Source: Micromonosporaceae bacterium (GTDB lineage Bacteria > Actinomycetota > Actinomycetes > Mycobacteriales > Micromonosporaceae). Taken from it: a DNA stretch of 21,166 nt. The notes beneath the pieces were generated by a model. It did no database searches, was not told the DNA's origin, and saw only the letters and a program-made list of their open reading frames with translations. Both the position numbers and the translations under genes were made by a program. The stretch spans positions 1-21,166 of the forward strand of contig DPJL01000243.1 of the NCBI GenBank assembly GCA_003543035.1, written 5' to 3'. Positions 1 to 7,850 of this stretch are shown piece by piece (position 1 is the stretch's first letter; every line of letters starts with the position of its first letter).

Positions 1-1547
1 GTGAGGGTGGATTCCCGCGCCGCGACGATCGTGGTACATCCGGTGGCGACCGTGGTTTCCAGCGGCGTGACGATCGCGGCGGCGACCGTGGTGGAGACCG
101 TCGTGAGGGTGGTTTCCCGAGGCGTGATGACCGTGGCGGCGACCGCCCGAGCGGTGGCTATCAGCGTCGCGATGATCGCGGCACTTCCGGCGGCGACCGT
201 CGTGAGGGCGGCTTCCCGCGTCGCGATGACCGCGGCGGTTTCCGTTCGGGTGAGCGGCGTGAGGGTGGCTTCCCGAGGCGTGACGACCGTGGCGGCGATC
301 GTCCGGCAGGTGGTTTTCCGAGGCGTGATGACCGTGGCGGCGATCGTCCGGCAGGTGGCTTCCCGAGGCGTGATGACCGTGGTGGCGATCGTCCGAGCGG
401 TGGCTATCAGCGCCGCGATGACCGCGGCACTTCTGGTGGAGACCGTCGTGAGGGTGGCTTCCCGAGGCGCGATGACCGTGGCAGCGACCGCGAGAGAGGG
501 TTCCAGCGTCGCGACGATCGCGGGCCGAATCGCTTTGAGGACCAAGGCGAAAGAGCTCCGGCCGGCCCTGAGCTGACTGAGGACATCAAGGCCGACGACC
601 TCGATACGGCTGTTCGCGCGGAGCTTCTGCCGCTGGCGAAGCCAGTCGCGGAAACCGTTGCGCGGCACCTGGTTGCGACCGGCAAGCTGATTGACGAGGA
701 TCCGGCGAAAGCATTCGAGCACGCGTTGGCGGCGCGCCGATTGGCGTCCCGGATAGCCGCTGTGCGCGAAGCAGTCGGGCTGGCCGCGTATCACGCGGAA
801 GAGTGGTCGACCGCGATCGCGGAGCTGCGGACGTACCACCGGATGTCGGGACGGCAGACCCACATCGCGGTGCTGGCCGATTGTGAGCGGGCGCTGGGAA
901 GGCCGGAGAAGGCGATCGATCTCTTCCGTGCGGCCGAGCGCGACAAACTGGGCCGGGCCGAAGCTCTCGAGTTGCTGATTGTCGCGGCGGGAGCTCGTGG
1001 CGACATGGGGCAGCACGATGCGGCTGCGGCGATGCTGCAGATCCGTGAGCTGTCAGTGGATTCGGATGAGCCGTGGGCGGCTCGGTTGCGTTATGCCTAC
1101 GCCGATGCGCTGTTGGAAGCGGCGCGGACAGAGGAGGCAAGGGAGTGGTTCGGCAAGGCCGCTGCGGTTGACGCAGAAGGAATCACCGACGCCGCCGAGC
1201 GACTCATGGAGCTGGACGGCATCGAAATCGAGGACGAAGACGAAGACGAAGAGTCCAATGTGGACATCGACGACCAGTCCGATGCCGGCGATGAAGACGG
1301 CGACGACGACTTCGAAGACAGCGATGCCGATAAAGACGCCGATGGCGAAGATGACGACGAGTCTGATGAGGACAGCGACGACGAAGACGGCGACGCTGAG
1401 GACGAGTCCGATGTGGACGCCGACGACGACCTCGAGCATGAGAAGGAAAAATTCGAGGACGAAGGCGGTCGCGGTGAGGTGACGGCAGAGCCGGAAACTG
1501 AGACGCCGTCTGAGGTGACCGAGACGAAGGCGGAAACCGAGCGGTGA
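1..1547 (+). CDS. TPR-like protein with RRDDRG-repeat N-terminus and acidic tail (5' partial)
   Basis: The frame starting at base 3 stays open from the window edge to TGA at 1545-1547 (514 residues seen), so the start lies upstream. The first ~170 residues are low complexity, with eleven copies of [F/Y][P/Q]RRDDRG separated by Gly/Asp/Arg linkers. Residues ~190-400 are alpha-helical and Ala/Leu/Arg-rich, with helix pairs resembling tetratricopeptide repeats (for example around 'YHAEEWSTAIAEL'). From ~405 on there is a Glu/Asp tail. The position before the HAD phosphatase and tlyA matches M. tuberculosis Rv1691, a TPR protein of unknown role. The repeats and tail are probably disordered and may bind RNA or other polyanions; that is inference from composition. 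It overlaps the next gene by 4 nt (GTGA), so the two are probably translationally coupled. Frame and end are secure; function is unknown. Confidence 0.85.
   Translation, partial: EGGFPRRDDRGTSGGDRGFQRRDDRGGDRGGDRREGGFPRRDDRGGDRPSGGYQRRDDRGTSGGDRREGGFPRRDDRGGFRSGERREGGFPRRDDRGGDRPAGGFPRRDDRGGDRPAGGFPRRDDRGGDRPSGGYQRRDDRGTSGGDRREGGFPRRDDRGSDRERGFQRRDDRGPNRFEDQGERAPAGPELTEDIKADDLDTAVRAELLPLAKPVAETVARHLVATGKLIDEDPAKAFEHALAARRLASRIAAVREAVGLAAYHAEEWSTAIAELRTYHRMSGRQTHIAVLADCERALGRPEKAIDLFRAAERDKLGRAEALELLIVAAGARGDMGQHDAAAAMLQIRELSVDSDEPWAARLRYAYADALLEAARTEEAREWFGKAAAVDAEGITDAAERLMELDGIEIEDEDEDEESNVDIDDQSDAGDEDGDDDFEDSDADKDADGEDDDESDEDSDDEDGDAEDESDVDADDDLEHEKEKFEDEGGRGEVTAEPETETPSEVTETKAETER
264..398 (+). 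repeat. 45-bp in-frame tandem repeat, three copies
   Basis: Units begin at 264, 309 and 354, each starting GGTGG and encoding G-G-F-P-R-R-D-D-R-G-G-D-R-P-[A/S]. A longer, less exact copy pair begins GGTGGCTATCAG at 153 and 399 (246 bp, 82 codons apart). These are coding repeats within the TPR protein and a likely site of copy-number variation by slippage or recombination. Confidence 0.85.
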
Positions 1548-2341
1548 CCGCTCTGGTCGACCGTTACGACCTGATGATTCTGGACCTCGATGGGGTGCTC
1601 GTGCTTGGCGACCGCCCCATCGAGGGTGCAATCGAGGCCGTGTCCCGTCTGCGTGCCTTGGGCAAGAAGATCAAGTTTGTTACCAACAACGCTTCGCGGC
1701 GAGTGGACGAAGTAGAGCAGATGCTCAGCGGCATGGGAATCCAGGCCGCGGCGAATGAAGTGCTCACTTCCGCTGCCGCGGCCGCGGCTCTGCTCGCTGA
1801 GAAGTATCCGGCGCGCTCACCGATCCTTGTGGTGGGCGCACCCGCTTTGCAGGACGAGGTTGTGGCGGCCGGCCTGACTCCGGTCACCAGCGCCGACGAT
1901 GGTCCGGTGGCGGTGGTGCAAGGTTATGGCCCACAGGTCTGCTGGGCCGACTTGGCCGAGGCGTGCATCGCTGTTCGTGCGGGCGCGTTCTGGGTTGCCA
2001 CCAACCGGGACCGGACCTTGCCCACGCCACGGGGAGAGTTGCCAGGCAACGGAGCACTGGTCGCCGCACTGGCCACAGCGTTGGACAGACAACCCGATCT
2101 CGTGGTGGGCAAGCCCGAACCCGCACTTTTCCAAGCCGCCGCAAGGGATGCAGGCTCAACCGGTACTCTCATCATTGGAGATCGATTGGACACGGACATC
2201 GCAGGCGCCCACCGGGCCGGAATGGACAGTCTCCTGGTTTTGACAGGAGTGGCCACAGCGCAGGCTGCGGCGTCCGCTCCGCCCGATCAGCGACCAACAT
2301 ACGTGGCGAAGGATCTGTCCGGTCTCTTCGCGGTAGCGTGA
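1544..2341 (+). CDS. HAD-family phosphatase, NagD type (probable glycerol-3-phosphate phosphatase)
   Basis: 265 residues, about the usual size for the NagD/phosphoglycolate phosphatase subfamily of HAD hydrolases. Motif I is D14-L-D16-G-V (nucleophile and acid/base Asp). Motif II is the T47-N-N stretch. Motif III is K190 in 'VVGKPEP'. Motif IV is G212-D-R-L-D-T-D218, which binds Mg2+. A C2-type cap lies between motifs II and III. The M. tuberculosis homologue at this position (Rv1692) has been characterised as a glycerol-3-phosphate phosphatase acting in glycerophospholipid recycling; substrate transfer to this protein is inference. The enzyme should be cytosolic. Its GTG start overlaps the TGA of the TPR gene. 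Confidence 0.9.
   Translation: MTALVDRYDLMILDLDGVLVLGDRPIEGAIEAVSRLRALGKKIKFVTNNASRRVDEVEQMLSGMGIQAAANEVLTSAAAAAALLAEKYPARSPILVVGAPALQDEVVAAGLTPVTSADDGPVAVVQGYGPQVCWADLAEACIAVRAGAFWVATNRDRTLPTPRGELPGNGALVAALATALDRQPDLVVGKPEPALFQAAARDAGSTGTLIIGDRLDTDIAGAHRAGMDSLLVLTGVATAQAAASAPPDQRPTYVAKDLSGLFAVA
2334..2339 (+). promoter_or_regulatory. Candidate -10 (TAGCGT) for a leaderless transcript
   Basis: TAGCGT ends 6 nt before the ATG at 2346 and no Shine-Dalgarno sequence is visible. It fits the actinobacterial TANNNT -10 consensus with transcription starting at the start codon. No good -35 is seen. The same arrangement occurs at 3930, 4834 and 19258. Confidence 0.45.
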
Positions 2342-2345
2342 ACAC

Positions 2346-2954
2346 ATGGCGACCCGGAAGGTGAGTGAACCGGTGCAGGATGCGGTTAAGGCGTACCTCG
2401 AGTTGGCCTTTGGGCTGACCGAGGCGTCCAAGAAGAAGGCGGAAAAGACCGTCAAGAAGGTGGCCAAAGAGCTTGCCGGCAAAGGCGGGGCGACTGCCGC
2501 GCAGTTGCAGGGCCTCGCTGAGGAGCTGCTCGCCACGGGCAATGCCAACCGTGAAGCGGTGACCCGGCTGGTCCGGGTGGAGATGGATCGTGCGCTGAGC
2601 CGCGTGGGCCTGGCCACCGCGGATGAGCTTGGCGCCCTGGTCGATCGGATCGAGTCGCTGGAGCGTCAGTTGCGCGACAAGGCTTCCGAAGCGAGGGCAA
2701 CTGCGGCCAAGCTGAGCGAGCCTGCCGCGGCCACGAAGGCTGCCCCGGCGAGGAAGACGATTGCCAAGCGGGCTCCGGTAGCCAAGAAGGCACCCGTTAC
2801 CAAGGCGGCGACCTCCGACGTGCCGACAGCGGCGAAGAAGGCTCCGGCCAAGAGGTCTCCGGCTAAGACGGCCGCGAAGAAGACCACCGCGGCGAGGTCA
2901 ACGGCCGCGAAGTCGACTGCCGCCAAGTCCACGGCTACCAAGGCGACTCTGTGA
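2346..2954 (+). CDS. Phasin-like (PhaF-type) protein with histone-H1-like Lys/Ala tail
   Basis: 202 residues in two parts. Residues 1-~115 are helical, with an Ala/Lys-rich stretch and then a segment around 78-110 (R82-A-L-S-R-V-G-L-A-T, then a leucine-spaced 'ALVDRIESLERQL') that resembles the C-terminal part of the poly(hydroxyalkanoate) granule-associated phasin fold. Residues ~124-202 are Lys/Ala/Pro/Thr-rich with AAKKAPAK- and STAAK-type repeats, as in histone H1 tails. That combination is the architecture of Pseudomonas PhaF, which binds both PHA granules and DNA. Granule association here is inference, because no PHA synthase lies in the window. Nucleoid binding or a general scaffold role would also fit. 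It starts 4 nt after the HAD gene and overlaps the next small gene by 4 nt (GTGA). Confidence 0.8.
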   Translation: MATRKVSEPVQDAVKAYLELAFGLTEASKKKAEKTVKKVAKELAGKGGATAAQLQGLAEELLATGNANREAVTRLVRVEMDRALSRVGLATADELGALVDRIESLERQLRDKASEARATAAKLSEPAAATKAAPARKTIAKRAPVAKKAPVTKAATSDVPTAAKKAPAKRSPAKTAAKKTTAARSTAAKSTAAKSTATKATL

Positions 2955-3130
2955 GCGAGTTGGCCGTGGCGGCGGAAACCGTTGCCGCGGAGTCGGCGGG
3001 ACATCAGGCGGTTGACGAAGCCGTGCGTTCGGTGCACAACGCGGCTGGGCTTTCGGCTCAGGAGCAGCTCGCTGCCTACGAGGCGGCGCACCGGACGCTG
3101 CGTGAAGTGCTGTCCTCCATCGAGGAGTAA
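2951..3130 (+). CDS. Conserved small protein, 59 aa (Rv1693-like)
   Basis: GTG at 2951 overlaps the preceding TGA (GTGA), and TAA at 3128-3130 overlaps the tlyA ATG (TAATG), so this short frame exactly fills the gap between two coupled genes. The product is 59 residues, Ala/Glu-rich and predicted helical, with acidic character and no Cys, membrane segment or motif that I recognise. M. tuberculosis has a similarly sized protein, Rv1693, directly upstream of tlyA, which supports a real conserved gene. Function unknown. Confidence 0.8.
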   Translation: MSELAVAAETVAAESAGHQAVDEAVRSVHNAAGLSAQEQLAAYEAAHRTLREVLSSIEE

Positions 3131-3945
3131 TGGCCCGCCGGATCCGTCTTGATGCCGAGCTGGTGCGGCGCGGCCTCGCCCGGTCACGTGAGCATGCGGC
3201 CACCCTGATCGCGTCAGGGCGGGTCGCGGTTCGCGGGACTGTGGCGAGCAAGGCGGCAGCCATGGTCGACCCGGCGGATGCGTTGCACGTGACCGGTGAG
3301 CCCACCTCGGCCGAGTACGTCTCGCGCGGCGGGCACAAGCTCGCCGGTGCGCTCGCAGCCTTTGTGCCGCAAGGGTTGGTGGTCGCCGGCCGGCGTTGCC
3401 TCGACGCCGGTGCGTCCACGGGCGGGTTCACCGATGTGCTGTTGCGGGAGGATGCCGCCGAGGTGGTGGCGGTGGATGTCGGGTATGGACAGTTGGCTTG
3501 GTCGCTGCGGACCGATGAGCGAGTGCGGGTTCTCGAGCGCACCAACGTCCGCACGCTGACCCCGGAAGCGATTGGCGGGCCGGTTCAACTCACCGTCGCC
3601 GATCTGTCGTTCATCTCGCTGCGCCTGGTGCTACCGGCTTTGGCCGGGTGTACCGAAGGCGATCTCGTCCTGATGGTGAAGCCGCAATTCGAGGTCGGCA
3701 AGGAACGGGTCGGATCCGGTGGCGTGGTGCGCGATCCCGCGTTGCGCGCCGAAGCCGTGCTCGATGTGGCCGCCACCGCAACGGATCTGGGCCTGGGCGT
3801 GGCCGGCGTGACAGTGAGCCCGCTTCCCGGGCCGTCGGGGAACGTGGAGTTTTTCGTCTGGTTCCGCTCGGACGCCCCGCCTCCTGACCAGGAACACATT
3901 CGGGCCGTTGTGGCCGCGGGTGTGCCGGATAGAGTGGCCGAATGA
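3130..3945 (+). CDS. tlyA: TlyA: 16S/23S rRNA (cytidine-2'-O)-methyltransferase
   Basis: 271 residues, the expected size. The N-terminal S4 RNA-binding domain covers residues ~1-60 (R-I-R-L-D-A-E-L-V-R-R-G-L-A). It is followed by an FtsJ-type Rossmann methyltransferase with the SAM-binding loop D92-A-G-A-S-T-G-G-F100 and 'VAVDVGYGQL' (114-122). Candidate catalytic Lys-Asp-Lys-Glu residues are K70, D158, K184 and E240. TlyA 2'-O-methylates 16S C1409 and 23S C1920 (E. coli numbering) and makes ribosomes sensitive to capreomycin and viomycin. It is cytosolic. TAATG overlap upstream and ATGA overlap with NAD kinase downstream indicate coupled translation. Confidence 0.96.
   Translation: MARRIRLDAELVRRGLARSREHAATLIASGRVAVRGTVASKAAAMVDPADALHVTGEPTSAEYVSRGGHKLAGALAAFVPQGLVVAGRRCLDAGASTGGFTDVLLREDAAEVVAVDVGYGQLAWSLRTDERVRVLERTNVRTLTPEAIGGPVQLTVADLSFISLRLVLPALAGCTEGDLVLMVKPQFEVGKERVGSGGVVRDPALRAEAVLDVAATATDLGLGVAGVTVSPLPGPSGNVEFFVWFRSDAPPPDQEHIRAVVAAGVPDRVAE
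3930..3935 (+). promoter_or_regulatory. Candidate -10 (TAGAGT) for a leaderless NAD kinase transcript
   Basis: TAGAGT lies within the 3' end of tlyA, exactly 6 nt before the ATG at 3942. There is no convincing Shine-Dalgarno sequence. It could give NAD kinase an internal promoter besides read-through from tlyA. Confidence 0.4.
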
Positions 3946-4826
3946 CAAGGGCGGCGCTGCTCGTCACACACACCGGGCGGAAGGACTCGACGGCCCACGC
4001 CAGGACCGTCGCACGGGATCTGACCGATGCCGGGTTCGAGGTGCGGGTGGTGGCTGAAGAAGCCTCGGATCTGGACCTGCCCGAGGTCACGCCGGTCTCC
4101 GGGGTCGAAGCTGCCGAGGGCGTCGAGATCGTCTTCGCGCTGGGTGGCGACGGAACGGTGCTGCGAGCCGCGGAGTTGGCGCGCCCGGCCGGAGTGCCGA
4201 TGCTCGGCATCAACCTTGGCAAGGTCGGGTTCCTGGCCGAGGCAGAGATCTCTGATTTGGACCAGGCGGTCCGGGACGTGGTGGCGCGGGCGTACACCGT
4301 GGAAGAGCGGATGACGATCGAGGCCACGGCCACGCTGTCGGGCGAGGTGATCGCCGAGTCGTGGGCGCTCAACGAAGTCACGGTGGAAAAGAGCGCCCCC
4401 GAGCGGATGCTCGAGCTGATGGTCGATGTCGATGGGCGGCCGCTCTCCCGCTACGGCTGTGACGGCGTAATCTGTGCCACCCCAACGGGTTCGACCGCCT
4501 ATGCCTTCTCCGCGGGCGGCCCGGTCGTCTGGCCCCGAGTGGAAGCGTTGCTGATGGTGCCGATCAGTGCGCACGCACTTTTCAGCCGCCCGATCGTGAC
4601 CGCTCCCGACTCCACCATCGTCGTCAGCGTCGATCCCAATACTTCGCTTGCCGTGCTGTGCTGCGACGGTCGGCGAGTCTTCGACCTCCCGCCCGGCGCA
4701 ACAGTCACCGTCCGCCGTGGAGGCACTCCGGTGCGTGTAGCCCAGCTCCGTCCGAGACCCTTCACAGACCGGTTGGTGGCAAAGTTTGACCTCCCCGTGG
4801 AAGGCTGGCGCGGCAATAGTCGGTAA
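3942..4826 (+). CDS. nadK: NAD kinase
   Basis: 294 residues. It phosphorylates NAD to NADP using ATP or polyphosphate in the cytosol. Diagnostic motifs are the diacylglycerol-kinase-fold G68-G-D-G-T72, 'NLGKVGFL' (91-98), the substrate-contacting N144-E145, and the Gly-rich P181-T-G-S-T-A-Y-A-F-S-A-G-G-P194 segment. It is equivalent to M. tuberculosis Rv1695 (ppnK) in both motif and position. The ATG overlaps the tlyA stop (ATGA), and recN follows 19 nt downstream. Confidence 0.96.
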   Translation: MTRAALLVTHTGRKDSTAHARTVARDLTDAGFEVRVVAEEASDLDLPEVTPVSGVEAAEGVEIVFALGGDGTVLRAAELARPAGVPMLGINLGKVGFLAEAEISDLDQAVRDVVARAYTVEERMTIEATATLSGEVIAESWALNEVTVEKSAPERMLELMVDVDGRPLSRYGCDGVICATPTGSTAYAFSAGGPVVWPRVEALLMVPISAHALFSRPIVTAPDSTIVVSVDPNTSLAVLCCDGRRVFDLPPGATVTVRRGGTPVRVAQLRPRPFTDRLVAKFDLPVEGWRGNSR

Positions 4827-4833
4827 GTGGCGC

Positions 4834-4839
4834 TAGTGT
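4834..4839 (+). promoter_or_regulatory. Candidate -10 (TAGTGT) for a leaderless recN transcript
   Basis: TAGTGT sits 6 nt before the GTG at 4846, in the short gap after nadK. There is no Shine-Dalgarno sequence before recN, which makes a leaderless start plausible. I do not see a LexA-type palindrome here. Confidence 0.5.
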
Positions 4840-4845
4840 CTGCCT

Positions 4846-6591
4846 GTGCTGGAAGAGTTGCGCATCACCGGCCTCGGGGTCATTGAGGACACCACACTTC
4901 CGCTGACCCGGGGCATGAATGTCATCACGGGCGAGACCGGAGCCGGCAAAACAATGGTGGTCACGGGCCTTGGCCTGCTCTTTGGCGGCCGAGCGGATGC
5001 GGGCCGGGTGCGCGCCGAGCCCGGGCGGGCCACCGTGGAGGGCCGCCTGCGCTTACCGCCTCAGACAGCGAGCGCAGTCGCGGCTCGGGTCGCAGACGCG
5101 GGCGCCGAGCCGGATGAGGATGGCAGCCTCCTGCTGAGCCGGACGGTGACCCTGGAAGGCCGGTCGCGAGCTCATGTCGGCGGCCGTGCCGTGCCGGTGT
5201 CACTGCTAGCCGAGGTCGGTGAGCAGGTCGTGGCAGTGCACGGTCAGTCAGACCAGTTGCGCCTGTTGCGCCCGGCCGAACAACGCTCCTCTTTGGACCG
5301 GTTCGCCGGCCCGGAGCACGAAAAACTGCTGGGCGAGTTCCGCGAGCTGTTCACCCGCTGGCGGTCCGTCGCAGAGGACCTCGCCGACCGCAGGCGCAAC
5401 GCGCGCGACCGGCATCAGGAGGCTGACCTGCTGAAGCTAGGCCTCGACGAGATCACGCGGGTCGATCCCCAGCTCGGCGAAGACGAGGAGCTACGGGCGG
5501 AGGCCCAGCGGCTCGAACACTCCGAGGGCCTTCGCACCGCGGCGCAGATTGCGTACCAGGCGATCGGCGGGGGCGGGGAAGTCGATGCCGAGGACGTGAG
5601 CAGCATGCTTGGCGGCGCCCAGCGTGCGCTCGAGGCGCAGTCCTCGGTGGACGCGATGCTGGGGGAGTATGCCGCTCGCCTCGACGAAGCGGCGACCCTG
5701 GTGGCTGACACGGCCGTGGAGCTTTCGGCCTACCTGGCGAGCCTCGACGCCGATCCGGCGCGCCTGCAGACCATCTACGAGCGGCGGGCCACGCTTCGGA
5801 CGCTGACCCGCAAGTACGCCGACGACGTGGACGGTGTGATCGCCTGGGCCGAGCGGGCCAAGGAGCGACTGTCCATGCTGGACACCTCGGACGAGGTACT
5901 CGAGGAGATGGAAAAGGAGCTGCACCGGCTGGCGGGTGAGGTGGCCGCACTCGCCACCCGCCTGCGCGCGGCTCGCTGTGATGCCGCGGTGCGTTTCGCT
6001 GAGCAGGTCACCGTCGAGCTGACCGGGCTGGCCATGCCGCACTCGCGGATCGAGGTCGTGGTGGCGCCACGTTCGCCGGGAGAGGTCAGCCTCACCGTGG
6101 ACGGTGTGGAATCCGGTGTCAGCGCCGAGGGTGCCGACGAGGTGGAGTTGAAGCTCCTGGCGCATCCTGGGGCGCCTTCGCTGCCGCTGCAGCGGGGAGC
6201 CTCGGGTGGTGAGCTCTCCCGGGTGATGCTCGCCATCGAGGTGGTCTTTGCCGGTGCGGGTGGGCCGCCGACTCTCGTCTTCGACGAGGTGGACTCCGGC
6301 GTGGGCGGCACCTCCGCGGTCGAGATCGGGCGGCGGCTGGCCCGATTGGCGCGCAATCACCAGGTACTGGTGGTGACGCACCTGCCTCAGGTCGCCGCAT
6401 TTGCCGACCGGCATCTGGTGGTGGCGAAGGACACTGGTGGGGCGATCACCACAAGCGGGGTACGCGTGGTGGAGGAGACGGAACGCTCGCGTGAACTCGC
6501 CCGCATGCTCGCAGGACTGCCCGACTCGGATTTGGGTATAGCGCATGCGGAGGAGTTGCTCGCCCTCGCCCAGCGTGAGCGTGCGGCCTGA
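4846..6591 (+). CDS. recN: DNA repair protein RecN (SMC-like ATPase)
   Basis: 581 residues, typical for RecN. The N-terminal half-ATPase has Walker A G29-E-T-G-A-G-K-T36. The middle (~150-400) is helical with Glu/Arg/Leu heptad-like coiled coil. The C-terminal half-ATPase has the ABC signature S453-G-G-E-L-S-R459 and Walker B 'LVFDEVDSG' (477-485), followed by 'VVTHLPQVAAFAD' containing the switch His. RecN is an SMC-family protein that tethers DNA ends during recombinational double-strand break repair. GTG start; the gene is flanked by nadK and steA as in mycobacteria. Confidence 0.96.
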   Translation: MLEELRITGLGVIEDTTLPLTRGMNVITGETGAGKTMVVTGLGLLFGGRADAGRVRAEPGRATVEGRLRLPPQTASAVAARVADAGAEPDEDGSLLLSRTVTLEGRSRAHVGGRAVPVSLLAEVGEQVVAVHGQSDQLRLLRPAEQRSSLDRFAGPEHEKLLGEFRELFTRWRSVAEDLADRRRNARDRHQEADLLKLGLDEITRVDPQLGEDEELRAEAQRLEHSEGLRTAAQIAYQAIGGGGEVDAEDVSSMLGGAQRALEAQSSVDAMLGEYAARLDEAATLVADTAVELSAYLASLDADPARLQTIYERRATLRTLTRKYADDVDGVIAWAERAKERLSMLDTSDEVLEEMEKELHRLAGEVAALATRLRAARCDAAVRFAEQVTVELTGLAMPHSRIEVVVAPRSPGEVSLTVDGVESGVSAEGADEVELKLLAHPGAPSLPLQRGASGGELSRVMLAIEVVFAGAGGPPTLVFDEVDSGVGGTSAVEIGRRLARLARNHQVLVVTHLPQVAAFADRHLVVAKDTGGAITTSGVRVVEETERSRELARMLAGLPDSDLGIAHAEELLALAQRERAA

Positions 6592-6597
6592 TCAAGA

Positions 6598-6619
6598 GTG
6601 TCGTGTACGCAATCGACAC
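6598..6619 (+). promoter_or_regulatory. Inverted repeat GTGTCG-N10-CGACAC upstream of steA
   Basis: Perfect 6-bp arms at 6598-6603 and 6614-6619 lie in the 52-bp recN-steA gap, about 25 bp before the steA ATG. They carry two inverted GACAC motifs, the core recognised by the actinobacterial division regulator WhiA. A weak -10-like CAGGAT (6630-6635) follows. Operator status is a guess from symmetry and location. Confidence 0.3.
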
Positions 6620-6643
6620 ATTCTCGTGCCAGGATGGCATGCG

Positions 6644-7822
6644 ATGCGACTACCGACTTTGCGCCGGACCCGGACCGTCGAACCGGGGACTCTCGCCGGC
6701 ACAGCGCGGCTCGATCGCCGGACCAAGCGTCTGGTGGGTCGGCTTCGCCCTGGCGACATCGCTGTAATCGATCACGTCGACCTCGATCGGGTCGCGGCGG
6801 ATTCCCTGGTCGCAGTTGGTGTCGCGGCTGTCCTCAACGCCAAGCCGTCGATCTCAGGCCGCTATCCGAATCTCGGCCCGCAGGTGCTCGTGGAAGCCGG
6901 CATCACGCTGATCGATGATCTCGGTGAAGGTGTCTTCCAGCAGATCCGCGAGGGCGATTTCGTCCGCATCGATGGCAACACGGTCTACGTCCGGGACGAG
7001 CCGGTGGCACATGGAGTGTGCCAGGACGGCGAAACTGTGAGCAAGGCCATGCTCGATGCCCGGGAAGGGCTGTCCGTCCAGCTAGAGGCTTTCGCGGCGA
7101 ACACGATGGAGTATCTGAAGCAGGAGCGTGATCTGCTGCTCGACGGCGTCGGTGTGCCCGAGATCACTACGGAGATCGCCGGGCGTCACTGCCTGATCGT
7201 GGTGCGCGGTTACGACTACAAGCTCGACCTCGAGGTACTGCGCCCCTACATCCACGAGTTCAAGCCGGTACTGATCGGCGTCGATGGCGGGGCGGACGCG
7301 CTCGTGGAAGCGGGCTACGCGCCCGACATGATCATTGGGGACATGGATTCGGTCACCGACGACGTGCTGCGGTGCGGAGCCGAAGTCGTGGTGCACGCCT
7401 ACCCGGACGGCCGCGCACCCGGGCTGTCCCGGATGCATCAGCTCGGCGTTCCGGCGATCACTTTCCCCGCCGCGGCAACGAGCGAGGACATCGCGATGCT
7501 TCTGGCCGACGAGAAGGGCGCGACCCTGATCGTCGCCGTCGGCACCCACTACAACCTGGTGGAGTTCCTGGACAAGGGCCGCAGCGGGATGGCCTCGACC
7601 TTCTTGACCAGGTTGCGCATCGGCGGCAAGCTCGTCGACGCCAAGGGCGTCAGCCGGCTCTACAAGCAGAGCATTTCCGGCTCCTCAGTGCTGTTGCTGG
7701 TCTTGTCGGCGATCGCCGCGATGGCCGCCGCTGTGGCGGTTTCCACGGTGGGCAAGGCCTATCTCTCGCTGGCCGCCGAGTGGTGGGACAATTTGGTGTT
7801 CGACCTCCAGCAGCTCTTCTAG
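6644..7822 (+). CDS. steA: SteA-like cytokinetic ring / cell-separation protein
   Basis: ATG at 6644 gives 392 residues, close to the Rv1697 length. An upstream in-frame start at 6545 would run through recN and give an unconserved-looking extension. The central region resembles thiamine pyrophosphokinase, with 'VDGGADAL' (from 213) and 'IIGDMDSV' (230-237). A hydrophobic segment near residues 347-368, followed by an aromatic/acidic C-terminus, suggests a membrane anchor. In Corynebacterium glutamicum SteA acts with SteB in the RipC-FtsEX cell-separation pathway. Adjacency to steB here, 28 nt upstream, supports the same pairing. The ligand of the kinase-like domain is unknown. Confidence 0.88.
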   Translation: MRLPTLRRTRTVEPGTLAGTARLDRRTKRLVGRLRPGDIAVIDHVDLDRVAADSLVAVGVAAVLNAKPSISGRYPNLGPQVLVEAGITLIDDLGEGVFQQIREGDFVRIDGNTVYVRDEPVAHGVCQDGETVSKAMLDAREGLSVQLEAFAANTMEYLKQERDLLLDGVGVPEITTEIAGRHCLIVVRGYDYKLDLEVLRPYIHEFKPVLIGVDGGADALVEAGYAPDMIIGDMDSVTDDVLRCGAEVVVHAYPDGRAPGLSRMHQLGVPAITFPAAATSEDIAMLLADEKGATLIVAVGTHYNLVEFLDKGRSGMASTFLTRLRIGGKLVDAKGVSRLYKQSISGSSVLLLVLSAIAAMAAAVAVSTVGKAYLSLAAEWWDNLVFDLQQLF

Positions 7823-7850
7823 TGGCCCCGGAAGATCAAGAGGCACCAAG

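Noticed and set aside
264..398. Regular 45-bp repeats as a CRISPR array
   Set aside because: The repeats are contiguous and in frame, with no unique spacers, and encode a protein repeat.
1..576. Open Val/Ala/Thr-rich reading frame on the + strand from base 1
   Set aside because: It is an out-of-frame reading of the RRDDRG repeats. The frame from base 3 continues without a stop into the TPR core and has a sensible protein pattern.
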